In this document: positions 44,596-53,200 of the stretch, piece by piece
How the letters are laid out: each line of letters starts with the position of its first letter
Numbering within the stretch: the stretch's first letter is position 1
NCBI GenBank assembly: GCA_965262505.1
Contig: CBDHFM010000020.1
Span: 14,274 to 78,273, forward strand
Direction of reading: 5' to 3'
DNA: 64,000 nucleotides
Source of the DNA: JACPPO01 sp965262505
Lineage (GTDB): Bacteria > Acidobacteriota > Vicinamibacteria > Vicinamibacterales > UBA2999
Notes under the pieces: generated by a model
Told to the model about the DNA's origin: nothing
What the model saw: the letters and a program-made list of their open reading frames with translations, nothing else
The model's database searches: none
Translations under genes and position numbers: made by a program

Positions 44596-47592
44596 TTAGC
44601 GACCGCCGTCAGCGGGGTTTCTGAGCGGCCGGAGCTCGCCACGAGCGACCGATTCAGGTACGGCGAACGAGTAGCGTCCCAGCAGGTTGATGTGCTCGTG
44701 GCCGAGCGGTGACAGTCTCGCCTCGTCTTCTGGACGCACCGAGTGGCCATCTGCGCGATGCTGGTCGAGGGCCGCCTGCATATAGATGGTGTTCCACAAC
44801 ACAATCATGTTGACGACGACGCCGAGTGCGTCGAGCTGGTTTTCCTGGCCTTCACGGTAACGTCGCCGCAGTTCGCCACGTTTGCCGTGGAAGACGGCGC
44901 GGGCCAAGGCATGGCGACCTTCTCCCCGGTTCAGCTGGATCAGCGTGGCGCGACGTTTGGCCTCATCGTCGAGGTACGTCAACGTGTGGATTGTCTTGTC
45001 GATCCGTCCGAACTCCGCGAACGCCTGCGCCAGGCGCGTTGGCCGATCCCCCACCTGCAGCGTGCGCATGATACCGGTGGCCGGCACGCGCCCGAGTTTC
45101 AGCGAGCCGACCGTCCGCAACATATCGTCCCACTGTGGGGTGATTCGGTCGAGGTTGACGGATTGGCGTGCCACGCGGTTAAGCGGGCCGTAGTCGGCCC
45201 GGGAATCGATCCGCCAGAAGCGGGTACCACCGATGTCGGCGAGCCGCGGACTGAAGCGGTAGCCGAGCAGGCGGAAGAGACCGAACACCACATCCGAGTA
45301 GGCCCCGGTGTCGGTCATGATCTGCGTGGGCTGCAACTCTGTCTGCTGTTCGAGCGCGACCGCGAGCAGCACCAGGCTGTCGCGCAACGTCCCCGGGACC
45401 GTAATGCCGTGCAGGCCGGTGAACTGATCGGACACGAGGTTGTAGTAGGTGACGCCCCGGCCGATACCGAAGTACTTGGGGTTGGGCCCCGCGTGCACGG
45501 TGCGCACCGGCACCACGAAGCGCAGGCCGTCGGCGGAGGCCACCTCACCACCGCCCCAGGCGCGCGCCAAGGGGATCCCGGTTTGCGCCGCGACGAGGCG
45601 CGCGTTCGCCGCGCGCAAGGTCTCGTCGCGCAGGTAATTCTGGCTGACCCAGGACAGGCGATCGCGCCGCAAGCTCTGAGTCTCGTGGCGCACGAGTGGC
45701 TCGAGGCCGGTGTTGCAGGCTTCCGCCAGCAGCACGGCGCAGACGCTGACGCCAAGATCCGTGACCCGCGCCGCGCGTTCGCTGACGTGCGTAAACGCGA
45801 CGGCGAAATCTGTACGCGCCGCGATCTCGAGCAGGATCTCCGGCAGATCGACACGGGGCAACCGTCCCGCGATGGCGGTCCGTAGCGCCACCAGCGACGC
45901 GGGTTCCTCGACCTTGTCGAGGGGGCTCACGATCAGCTCGTCCTTCCCGTCGATGCGTTCGAAACGCACGGCTGGATTGTTGGGGAGGCGCGCGGCCACC
46001 GCGCGGTAGGTCTGATCCAGCTCGTCGCTTAACGCGGCAAGGATCGGTTCTGGGCGAGGACTGTAGCCAAGCGTTCGACACATGATCGGCCGCGCCGCCT
46101 CCCACTCGGCGCCAGCCAGGAGATTGCGCCGCGGATCGGCATACCGCCAGCTCGGCGTCACGAAGACATCCCGCCGGCGCAGCGCCTCGCGCAGTTGGTC
46201 GAGGACGCAGAAGGTGTAGGCCCGGTGATCGACCGCGTCGTTCGCGCCGTACACGTATCGCCGCCAGGCTGTCGTCACGACCGCAGACGGCGCCACGTCC
46301 TGGGCCCGCGCCGGCGCTTCACGACGCTTGAGATACTCGAGCGCTGCGACGACAGCCGCGCCGGCCGGAGCGGCCTCAAAGTGCACCTGGTGCAAGAGGG
46401 TTGGCAGGAACAGCCGCACGCGTCGGTACCTCGTCTGCAGCTCGGTGTAGAACACGTCATCCGGCGGCCGCACCAGTGTGCTCAGTGTCCCGAGGGCCTC
46501 GGCCAGGGTGGCGCGGGGGACACGCGCGAACACGTGGTCGCGCAGCACGTTGTCCGGGAGAGCGGGATCGAGGAGCGCCGCGCAGGCGTGCGCCAACGTG
46601 AGGGCAAGCGCATCGAGATCCTTAAGGCTGCGCAACCGTGCTTTCCGATCCGCTTTTTCGGCGGCACCAAAGATGTCGCGTAACAGTCGGTCGAGGACCT
46701 CGAGCGCGTTATCCTGTGCGGAGGCTTCGAGCGAGTGGACGAACGCGACCAACGTGGCGGCTCGGCGTAACGCTGGCAACCGTGCGACCGCGGTGACTTT
46801 GGCTTTCTCCGCAAAGCGCGCCAGGGCTGCCATTCGCGTCGGCGCGATCGCGGCGGCCGCTGGCACGGTGATGCTGAGGCTACGGACGGCGTTCAGCCGC
46901 TCGAGCGCACGCACCAACGCCGGGCCACTCACCATCGCGGCACCCGTCCGCAGCGTCACGAGTGATGAGCTGCGCCCTTCATCTGGCACGCGCAACAGAT
47001 CTTCGAGGCGGCGCTGCTGTGGCGGACTGATGCCGCTCGCCAGCACGCGCCACACGCGCACGTCGACGCGGTGCCGCAGCTTGGCCACGAAGCGCTCCAG
47101 CGTCGTCGCGCCCGGCAACAACACCTTGTGGGCGAGCATCCAGGTCGTCGCCCGATCGAACAGTGCGCTCGGACGTTCGGTGCCCGTCCAGCACTGTGCG
47201 TAGAGCCATCGCGTGAGGCCAAACCCGGCCGCGCGATCCGCGAGGTCGCGATACCCATGTTCCGTCCGGATGTGTGCGGCATGAGCGAAGCGCCACTTGC
47301 CGTCTCGATAGCCGGTCAAGTCCGTGGTCGTATCGATGCCAAGTTGCCGGCTCATCGTGGCGAGTACCGCCGGTGGCACGGCCGTCGGATCATCGAGGAA
47401 CGTCCCCACGAAGCGCACCGTGGTGAGCTGCAGAGCGAATCCGAGACGGTTGGCATCGCCGCGCTTCTCGACGATCTGCGTGTGATCGCTGTCATCGAGG
47501 TGGAAGTACCTGGCCAGCTCTTGGGTTGACGGGTCGCCCAGGTACTGGCCGTAGTTGTCGCGCTGCGCCGGGCTCAGGAAGCTCACGGGCAT
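44596..47592 (-). CDS. tnpA: Tn3-family transposase
   Basis: 998 residues, same protein as 12191-15187, with the same DDE residues (in MTDTGAYSD, LADIGGTRFWRID and EGQENQLDALG). Intact. Two identical transposases on one replicon keep both element ends available for further rearrangement. Confidence 0.95.
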   Translation of the reverse strand: MPVSFLSPAQRDNYGQYLGDPSTQELARYFHLDDSDHTQIVEKRGDANRLGFALQLTTVRFVGTFLDDPTAVPPAVLATMSRQLGIDTTTDLTGYRDGKWRFAHAAHIRTEHGYRDLADRAAGFGLTRWLYAQCWTGTERPSALFDRATTWMLAHKVLLPGATTLERFVAKLRHRVDVRVWRVLASGISPPQQRRLEDLLRVPDEGRSSSLVTLRTGAAMVSGPALVRALERLNAVRSLSITVPAAAAIAPTRMAALARFAEKAKVTAVARLPALRRAATLVAFVHSLEASAQDNALEVLDRLLRDIFGAAEKADRKARLRSLKDLDALALTLAHACAALLDPALPDNVLRDHVFARVPRATLAEALGTLSTLVRPPDDVFYTELQTRYRRVRLFLPTLLHQVHFEAAPAGAAVVAALEYLKRREAPARAQDVAPSAVVTTAWRRYVYGANDAVDHRAYTFCVLDQLREALRRRDVFVTPSWRYADPRRNLLAGAEWEAARPIMCRTLGYSPRPEPILAALSDELDQTYRAVAARLPNNPAVRFERIDGKDELIVSPLDKVEEPASLVALRTAIAGRLPRVDLPEILLEIAARTDFAVAFTHVSERAARVTDLGVSVCAVLLAEACNTGLEPLVRHETQSLRRDRLSWVSQNYLRDETLRAANARLVAAQTGIPLARAWGGGEVASADGLRFVVPVRTVHAGPNPKYFGIGRGVTYYNLVSDQFTGLHGITVPGTLRDSLVLLAVALEQQTELQPTQIMTDTGAYSDVVFGLFRLLGYRFSPRLADIGGTRFWRIDSRADYGPLNRVARQSVNLDRITPQWDDMLRTVGSLKLGRVPATGIMRTLQVGDRPTRLAQAFAEFGRIDKTIHTLTYLDDEAKRRATLIQLNRGEGRHALARAVFHGKRGELRRRYREGQENQLDALGVVVNMIVLWNTIYMQAALDQHRADGHSVRPEDEARLSPLGHEHINLLGRYSFAVPESVARGELRPLRNPADGGR

Positions 47593-47685
47593 CGCGGCTT
47601 CCCGACGTGGCGGAGTTGCATAAACGATGGTTTGCGCACGGAGGGGCGATCGGCAGGAAACCCCACGTTTACAGGGTGCAAAACA

Positions 47686-47715
47686 GTATTGCATTACCAG
47701 TCACGTATGCAATAC
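47686..47715. other. res site subsite of Tn3 copy 2
   Basis: Same GTATTGCAT and ATGCAATAC arms as at 12068-12097, in reverse orientation. With two res sites inverted relative to each other, Tn3-type resolvases normally do not recombine them, so the arrangement would be stable to resolution. Confidence 0.5.
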
Positions 47716-47727
47716 CTTTACGCAATC

Positions 47728-48279
47728 ATGCTCATCGGCTACGCGCGCGTCTCCACTGGCGAGCAAACTACCGCCCCTCAGGTCGCCGCGCTCAAAACCT
47801 CCGGCTGTGAGCTCATCTTCCGCGACAACGCCTCCGGCGGCCGCTGGGATCGGCCCGAGCTGCACAAGCTGCTCAGTCAGCTCCGGAAAGGCGATGTGTT
47901 GGTCGTCTGGACACTCGATCGCCTGTCACGCTCCCTGCGCGATGTACTAACCATCATGGAGCGGGTGCAGGAGCGCCACGCAGGCTTTCGCAGCCTCAAG
48001 GAAGCGGTGGACACCACCACGCCCGCGGGTCGGATGATGATGCAGATGGTCGGCGCGTTCGCCGAGTTCGAGCGCGCGATGCTCAAGGAACGGACCAAGG
48101 CGGGCCTCGACGCCGCGCGCAAGGAAGGCCGGATCGGCGGCCGGCCGCCGAAGCTCAAGCCCCACCAGCAACAGGAAATTGTGACGCTCGTCAAGCAGGG
48201 GAAGAAGACCGCCGCCGACGCGGCGCGCCTGTTCGGCGTCCACCCGGCAACGGTGTCGCGGCTACTCCGGCGGACCTAG
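47728..48279 (+). CDS. tnpR: Tn3 resolvase (serine recombinase)
   Basis: Same 183-residue protein as 11504-12055 (MLIGYARVSTGEQT start, C-terminal HTH). ATG 47728 begins the conserved N-terminus. Divergent from tnpA across res. Confidence 0.93.
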   Translation: MLIGYARVSTGEQTTAPQVAALKTSGCELIFRDNASGGRWDRPELHKLLSQLRKGDVLVVWTLDRLSRSLRDVLTIMERVQERHAGFRSLKEAVDTTTPAGRMMMQMVGAFAEFERAMLKERTKAGLDAARKEGRIGGRPPKLKPHQQQEIVTLVKQGKKTAADAARLFGVHPATVSRLLRRT

Positions 48280-48369
48280 ATCGAGTCTTCTACCGTACTT
48301 TCGGTTCCATTGCTCCCCAAGCCCCGTCAGTGAGGACACACCGCCACCGAGAACCCGAAGGAGAGATCG

Positions 48370-48606
48370 ATGCCCGACAAGACCATCACGCTCACCCCGG
48401 CCCAGGCTCAGCGGCTTATTGACACCTATTACTACGTCACCGAGCCCGATGCCGTCGAACGGCTGACCCGCGGCGAACTCTCGCTGTACGACACGCCACG
48501 CGGCGATCTCGTGGAGTTTGAGTGCGACGTGTACGGCGAGCCGTGTCCTGGCTGTCGCTGGATGAGATCGATGCGCTCGTCTACGGCGGGTAAGCCCGCC
48601 CACTGA
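48370..48606 (+). pseudogene. Small hypothetical protein, probable frameshift
   Basis: ATG 48370 after a GAAGGAGAG ribosome site. DKTITLTPAQAQRLIDTYYY, VTEPDAVERLTRGELSLYDT, VEFECDVYGE reads as a real protein. Near 48545 the frame becomes Arg/Ser-rich, while the next frame ends naturally (VSWLSLDEIDALVYGG, stop 48594). So a single base change has altered the last ~15 codons. No family recognised. Confidence 0.5.
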
Positions 48607-48884
48607 TCGGCCGGCCCTCCACCGCGGCGGACGGCGCCGCCGTGGACACGCCCGGCTCGTGGAGGCGATCCGGGCTGTTTTGGGTGGGGTGTTGCCGGAG
48701 CGGGAACAGCCCGTGAGGAGAAACACTCAGGAAAATCGACGTACTGGTGTCCGTTCCCTCTCTGCTCCCCTTATTTCCAGGTCGGATCGGCCGTTTTTCA
48801 TTTCTTCTAATTCAAAGATGAACAGGCCAACGGCCTGTACTTACTTGTTGGGTTGTACTACATGATCTTATGTACTTGTATGTG

Positions 48885-49010
48885 CTACATGTTTCAGCGA
48901 TAGTTTGGCTTAAAAAAACTACATGTTTCAGCGATAGTTTGGCTTAAAAAAACTACATGTTTCAGCGAAGGAAAACACCTGGATTCACAGCCTTTTTGTG
49001 GAAAACCCAC
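48885..49010. other. Iteron replication origin of repA3
   Basis: Three direct repeats with core CTACATGTTTCAGCGATAG start at 48885, 48919 and 48953 (34 bp spacing), separated by AT-rich GGCTTAAAAAAA. A DnaA-box-like TGTGGAAAA follows at 48998-49006. The 48780-48870 part (GATGAACAGGCCAACGGCCT) is shared with the repA2 origin, but the iteron sequence differs, so the initiators should have different specificity. Confidence 0.78.
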
Positions 49011-49287
49011 GGCGGCGCGCTCAGAGGCCACAGGAACGGCAACCGCGCGCCGGCCGTCCGGGCCCGGCCGCGCCACCGCCAATCGCCACGTAGGGGCGCA
49101 CTCACGGCGAGGCGCGCCGTGTTTCAGAGCTGGACCTAGCTTTCACTCACAGGCCGAGGCAACCGCGCGCGGTCCTTCGCTCCGCCCCGGCCCGCCGGGT
49201 GACACGAACCGCACCGTTGCAGCTCAGACAGCAAATATGGCCGGCCGGAGCACCCGGCTAACCCGTGAGGACGGGACGGCCGACGAT

Positions 49288-50283
49288 CTACGACTCGCCG
49301 ATCAACCGGAGTTGTGTGGGCGTGATGCGTGGGGTCGAGGGCGAGACGACGAGCCCACCCGTCACCGTGTGGTAGTTCAAGCCGGGCCACGCGGTTTTGA
49401 TTTTTTTCAGCTCGCGCAAGACCTCCCCGCGGAAGCGGCTGACCGAGCCGGGCTTTGTAGCCTTCGCTGGGTCCGCCCCGAACTGGTAAAGGAGCTGTCG
49501 CCAGGAGAGCGTGAGCGGTGCCGACAACGCGAACGTCCGATAGACGAGCCAGAAATACAAATCCAACCCGAGCGGCGACCGCTTGAGCGCCTTGAGGATG
49601 TGTAGGTCGAGCGGGATCGGGTGCCGGATGATCTCGTTGAAGAACTGCTCACCGAGCTGGATCGTGGATTCCCACAGGCCCGGCGTGTCCGGCCGCGACG
49701 ACGAGTGCCACCAATACTCGGCGCGGTCAGCGATGAACGAATGTACCTGGACCTCATGATCGCTGTCCGCGTAGACGAGCTGGACCGAACAACGAAAGAG
49801 CCGGCGCATCTGATTTTTGAGTCGCGTCCGATCCCCTCGCTCGCCGCCGCTGTGACTCTTCATGCCAAGCTTATGCATGAACTCATACAGTGACCGCCCG
49901 AGGACCAGTTGGCGGCGCTGCGTCCGTACCGCCTCTGAGCACACCCATGCCAGCAGCAGCCGCGGTAGGATACCGTAGGGCAGTCGCGCCGGCTGTCCGC
50001 CGGCACTCATGATCAGGGTGTATGGCCCGTTGCGCCGGACGTACTCTTTCCGGTCCCCTGGATTGGTGCGCGGCAGACTGCACAGCGCGAGCAGCCGCGC
50101 CATGAAGCCGAGATCGGGCTCCGCTTCGCTCGCCTCGATGAGCTGATTGACCTGGCGCAGCGTGGTGAAGTGGTGCCGAGTTTGCGCCGACATTGCCCGC
50201 CCGCTCGGGACGACGCTAGGCAGCGTGCCGGCCACGTCGCCGATGGGCACAAACCCGCGAACTGGTCGAGAGGGGCCGCTCAT
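49288..50283 (-). CDS. repA: Plasmid replication initiator RepA (copy 3)
   Basis: 331 residues. GFMARLLALCSLPRTNPGDR, YVRRNGPYTLIMSAGG, YGILPRLLLAWVCSEAVRTQ, YEFMHKLGM, LDLYFWLVYRTFALSAPLTL. Closest to repA2, with the same upstream promoter region and divergent micro-ORF, and its own iteron array downstream. Intact from ATG 50283; appears to be a complete replicon. Confidence 0.92.
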   Translation of the reverse strand: MSGPSRPVRGFVPIGDVAGTLPSVVPSGRAMSAQTRHHFTTLRQVNQLIEASEAEPDLGFMARLLALCSLPRTNPGDRKEYVRRNGPYTLIMSAGGQPARLPYGILPRLLLAWVCSEAVRTQRRQLVLGRSLYEFMHKLGMKSHSGGERGDRTRLKNQMRRLFRCSVQLVYADSDHEVQVHSFIADRAEYWWHSSSRPDTPGLWESTIQLGEQFFNEIIRHPIPLDLHILKALKRSPLGLDLYFWLVYRTFALSAPLTLSWRQLLYQFGADPAKATKPGSVSRFRGEVLRELKKIKTAWPGLNYHTVTGGLVVSPSTPRITPTQLRLIGES

Positions 50284-50347
50284 TGTTCAAAAATCAAGAT
50301 CGACACGCCAATTTTCTCAGCTCACCATACCAAGTCAAAATCGCTGC

Positions 50348-50470
50348 ATGATACGGGAAACCCTCGTGGATGGCGAACCCGTGCTCGATGTTCGATCTCC
50401 AGGACGTGGCACGGGTGTTCTATCCTCCGCCGCCGGCCGAGGCGACCGCGCGGGCCGCGTCAGCCGATAG
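50348..50470 (+). CDS. Conserved micro-ORF divergent from repA3
   Basis: 40 codons. Starts MIRETLVDGEPVLDV as at 27363, then the sequences diverge completely (RSPGRGTGVLSS here). The conserved 15 codons followed by unrelated ends fit a gene fragment or a conserved leader element. Confidence 0.4.
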   Translation: MIRETLVDGEPVLDVRSPGRGTGVLSSAAGRGDRAGRVSR

Positions 50471-50534
50471 GTACGAGCCGCTGAGCGTGGGCGCGGCGCT
50501 CCACCGGAGCGTGCGTGGCCCGCCCATCGCCAGC

Positions 50535-51209
50535 TCATCGAGTCGGGGAAGGGCGCTGGATACCCCCTACGGCGATTTCCAGGGTCTTATCCGCTCGCAG
50601 GTGCTGGTGATTGAACGCGTCTCTCACCTGCCGGTAGAGACTTCGAGATAGGTTGTTAACACGAGAGGGCGGTGTCTGGAACGTCGGCTCGTCATTCTCG
50701 CGCAAAGTGCGGATGGCCTTGACCGAACCGACCCACCCCATAGTCTTCTCAAGAGGAATCTGGCTCAGATATCGCCCAACGTACTGACGCTCCATTGTGC
50801 TGGACGGGAAATTATTGATGAGGTATCGGACGTTTTGCGCACCTTGGGATTCAAGCACGTTCATCTGAACGAGCGCCTCTTTCACGTCTTCCGGGTCCGG
50901 CATGACCGGAATCAAAACAAGATCGACATATCGCGCAATCCATGCATCAAACTCCGGGCGGTTTCCGGCGCTATCAATAATGCACAGGCCGTCCGTGTTG
51001 ATAGCCGCGTTGACAAGCGTCTGGAGGGTTTCCGGTTCCCGTGCGTCGTAATACATGTACGGCCTGCCGTTCACCTTCAACGGCTCGCGATTGTCGGTGT
51101 GCATAAGATGGGCGGGCACGTTATCCCAGGACGCACCAAGAGCGAGCGCGTGAGAAAGCGCGGTTTTCCCGCTACCACCTTTCCGTTGTGTCAGAGCCAC
51201 GCCTCTCAT
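50535..51209 (-). CDS. ParA-like partition ATPase
   Basis: 224 residues. Walker A is ALTQRKGGSGKTALSHALAL (deviant KGG form), Walker B region TDGLCIIDSAGNRPEFDAWI, then VDLVLIPVMPDPEDVKEAL and NVRYLINNFPSS. The N-terminus is short, without an HTH, as in type Ib ParA. Overlaps the upstream small gene by 4 bp. Intact, unlike the parA at 27591, so it may serve the whole replicon. Confidence 0.8.
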   Translation of the reverse strand: MRGVALTQRKGGSGKTALSHALALGASWDNVPAHLMHTDNREPLKVNGRPYMYYDAREPETLQTLVNAAINTDGLCIIDSAGNRPEFDAWIARYVDLVLIPVMPDPEDVKEALVQMNVLESQGAQNVRYLINNFPSSTMERQYVGRYLSQIPLEKTMGWVGSVKAIRTLRENDEPTFQTPPSRVNNLSRSLYRQVRDAFNHQHLRADKTLEIAVGGIQRPSPTR

Positions 51210-51475
51210 GACCCTGCTCTATCGTGATCCCGTCGAATAATGGCGCGTAGAGCTTCCGACGCATTCACGACCTTGCCCTGTTGCTGGGACATAGACACCG
51301 CAACGGCGTTGATCTGGTCTAAATCGCCTTGTCCCAAGCTGAAGGTTTTTCGTACAACGGCGGTGGCGCGGCCCTGAATCTCAGCGACTTTCTTCTGAAA
51401 CGGATCGCTAGAGTTGGTCTTCCGAAGGTCGACGAGGTTGGGTGATTTCATACTATATGACGGTATGATACTCAT
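51206..51475 (-). CDS. Small ribbon-helix-helix-like partner of ParA
   Basis: Up to 89 residues. The C-terminus (VRKTFSLGQGDLDQINAVAV, GKVVNASEALRAIIRRD) fits a strand-helix-helix DNA-binding fold. An in-frame ATG at 51451 (MKSPNLVDL) may be the true start, because the operator-like repeats at 51455-51485 would then lie upstream and not inside the gene. Gene order is partner first, then parA. Centromere-binding or autoregulatory role inferred. Confidence 0.6.
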   Translation of the reverse strand: MSIIPSYSMKSPNLVDLRKTNSSDPFQKKVAEIQGRATAVVRKTFSLGQGDLDQINAVAVSMSQQQGKVVNASEALRAIIRRDHDRAGS

Positions 51476-51493
51476 ACCATATGATTATTATGG
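51413..51493. repeat. par promoter/operator region, copy A (copy B 52549-52629)
   Basis: About 80 bp containing ATGACGGTATGAT and CATACCATATGAT-type inverted half sites (core CATA-n-TATG), probably the operator and -10 region of the par operon. An almost identical direct repeat lies 1.1 kb away at 52549-52629, where no par gene follows. Confidence 0.75.
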
Positions 51494-51698
51494 CGGTTGT
51501 TTTCGGTTCAAGTCAAGTGGTCGATCTAATTAGGAGACCTCACAAGATCAGCTCGTACGGGTGGGTGAACATCCACAAGGCGATGTCGAGGTGTTCACAG
51601 TTCTCGTTCACTTGGCCGCGATTGAGCGCTGGTTAGCTTGGGCGGCTTACGGCTGTTCCAGAGACTTTGTCGTCGTCCTTCCGTAGTGGGCCTATAAT

Positions 51699-51953
51699 AT
51701 GGCCATGAAGATTGCCAACATCGCCGAGTTCAAAAATCACCTGAGCGCGTACCTCGACGCCGTGGCGAATGGCGAAGAGGTCGAGGTGCGGAAGCGGAAC
51801 ACGCCGTTCGTGCGCGTCGTGCCGATCCGCACGTGGGCGCGGAATCGAACAGTGCTCGGATGCGGCCCGGGCACGGTTGTCGTTAAGTCGGATCTGATCG
51901 ACCCGATGATTCCTCCAGAGGACTGGGACATGCTGGGAGATGCCCCCGCGTGA
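51699..51953 (+). CDS. Phd/YefM-type antitoxin
   Basis: 84 residues (ATG 51699 or 51705). AMKIANIAEFKNHLSAYLDA, VANGEEVEVRKRNTPFVRVV is the Phd/YefM fold, followed by a C-terminal arm that would wrap the toxin (PEDWDMLG). Overlaps vapC by 4 bp (GTGA). Confidence 0.88.
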   Translation: MAMKIANIAEFKNHLSAYLDAVANGEEVEVRKRNTPFVRVVPIRTWARNRTVLGCGPGTVVVKSDLIDPMIPPEDWDMLGDAPA

Positions 51954-52360
51954 CGGTGGTGCTCGACACCTGTGCGGTCATCTGGGCCATCAGCGACCCC
52001 GCACAACTCCCGGATCAAGCCACGCGGCTCTTGGAGGCAGAGGAGACGGAGGTGTGCGTGTCCGCGATTAGTTGCGCGGAAATCGCGTGCGCGGCAGAAC
52101 GCGGGCGCATCGAGATTGATCGGCATTGGCGTCTCTGGTTCCGCCACTATGTGGAGTTGAACGGCTGGACGGTCCTTCCGATCGAGCTTGAGTCCGTCGA
52201 GGAGGCGTACGCGTTGCCCGCGCCGTTCCACCGTGATCCGGCGGACCGGATTATCGTTGCGGAAGCCCGGCGGCTGTCTGCTGCCGTTGTCACGGCCGAC
52301 GCACGGATCCTGAACTATCCTCACGTGAAGACCGTGTGGGGGACGCCACGGCCAGGCTAA
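51950..52360 (+). CDS. vapC: VapC-type PIN-domain toxin
   Basis: 136 residues, GTG start inside the antitoxin stop. Acidic PIN residues: Asp in VVLDTCAVIWAI, Glu in SCAEIACAAERG, Asp in HRDPADRIIVAEAR and AVVTADARILNYP. A Mg-dependent ribonuclease, held by the antitoxin; a plasmid-maintenance role is likely. Complete. Confidence 0.9.
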   Translation: MTVVLDTCAVIWAISDPAQLPDQATRLLEAEETEVCVSAISCAEIACAAERGRIEIDRHWRLWFRHYVELNGWTVLPIELESVEEAYALPAPFHRDPADRIIVAEARRLSAAVVTADARILNYPHVKTVWGTPRPG

Positions 52361-52548
52361 ACGCTCCGCTCGGTACGCTCGGAGATCCGTCCTTGGCAAC
52401 CCCCTCAGGATGAGCGGCATCCACACGACACCGACGACGGCAGTCGAAATCTACTTAACTGATCTCGCGCTGGTGCTGGCCTCAGGTAGCGCGACGCGCA
52501 CGCGGTCTGGTCCCCGTCGTCGAGTCGGCGCTGTTTTCCCGCTAGCGT

Positions 52549-52629
52549 TGGTCTTCCGAAGGTCGACGGGGTTGGATGATTTCATACCATATGACGGTAT
52601 GATATTCATACCGTATGATTATTATGTCT
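52549..52629. repeat. par promoter/operator region, copy B
   Basis: Direct repeat of 51413-51493 with a few substitutions (GGTCTTCCGAAGGTCGACG start shared). Includes the first ~16 codons of the small par gene in reverse. It is followed by a VirB11-like fragment in place of its normal neighbours. Confidence 0.75.
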
Positions 52630-52672
52630 GGCGGGATGACGATGCGCCCTCTCGCGGCTGGCGAGCTGCGCC

Positions 52673-52858
52673 ATGCAGGGCGGCGGCGATCTCCCGTGGG
52701 ACGTCACCTGTAGGGGCGTCGTGGACGGGATCGCAATGGTGATCCACATGACCCGAGCGGATGGCCGACGCTTTGTCGAAGAAGCCGCCGTGGTCAACGG
52801 CTACGACGCCGGAAAGAATCAATGGGACATACAACGATTCGAACGAATGCCCGGCTGA
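52673..52858 (+). pseudogene. TrbB/VirB11-like ATPase C-terminal fragment
   Basis: GVVDGIAMVIHMTRADGRRF, VEEAAVVNGYDAGKNQWDI matches the C-terminal end of TrbB/VirB11 conjugation ATPases (...DGxxxxxHxxRxxxGRRxVxEIxxVxGYD). The Walker motifs are absent. The 5' side abuts the duplicated par operator. Another relic of a transfer region. Confidence 0.5.
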
Positions 52859-52967
52859 GTCTGAGTCGCGCGCGCATCCGCACCCTCGCCGTCCTCGCCA
52901 CGCGGCTGACCGGCGGGCCTGAGGACCAGCGCGCGCCCGCCACACCACGCACCAGGAGACCCACCCC

Positions 52968-53200
52968 ATGACCGATCTCAAGAGTGACGCCGCAGGAACA
53001 CTCCATGCCACGGCGCGCAAACGCTTGGACACCAGGCGCGCGCCGCCAAGGTCGTCGACGCCGCCACGACCGCCGCCGCCGCCAACCGCATCGCGGCTGA
53101 GGCATGGACCGCCGTGGCGACCCACGCGGCGACACAGGCGATCGACTGCCAGCGCGGGGCAGAACTGGCCGACCACACCAGGCGCCGCTGGGCGCGCTAG
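52968..53200 (+). pseudogene. Small hypothetical protein, frameshifted
   Basis: ATG 52968 with AGGAGACC upstream. MTDLKSDAAGTLHATARKRL then, after a one-base shift near 53035, KVVDAATTAAAANRIAAEAW, TAVATHAATQAIDCQRGAEL and a stop at 53200. Ala-rich helical; no family recognised. Confidence 0.45.

Larger units (their letters stand above)
44563..48325. mobile_element. Tn3-family transposon, copy 2 (inverted)
   Basis: 3763 bp, the exact reverse of 11458-15220 as far as I compared (identical proteins and gene lengths). Flanks: ATGTT at left, which is the reverse complement of AACAT beside copy 1, and GTCAG at right. The match of the first pair and mismatch of the second shows rearrangement between copies. 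Confidence 0.93.

Noticed and set aside
52410..52742. Plus-strand ORF across par repeat copy B
   Set aside because: Runs through the operator repeat and out of the VirB11-like frame; no coding signature.
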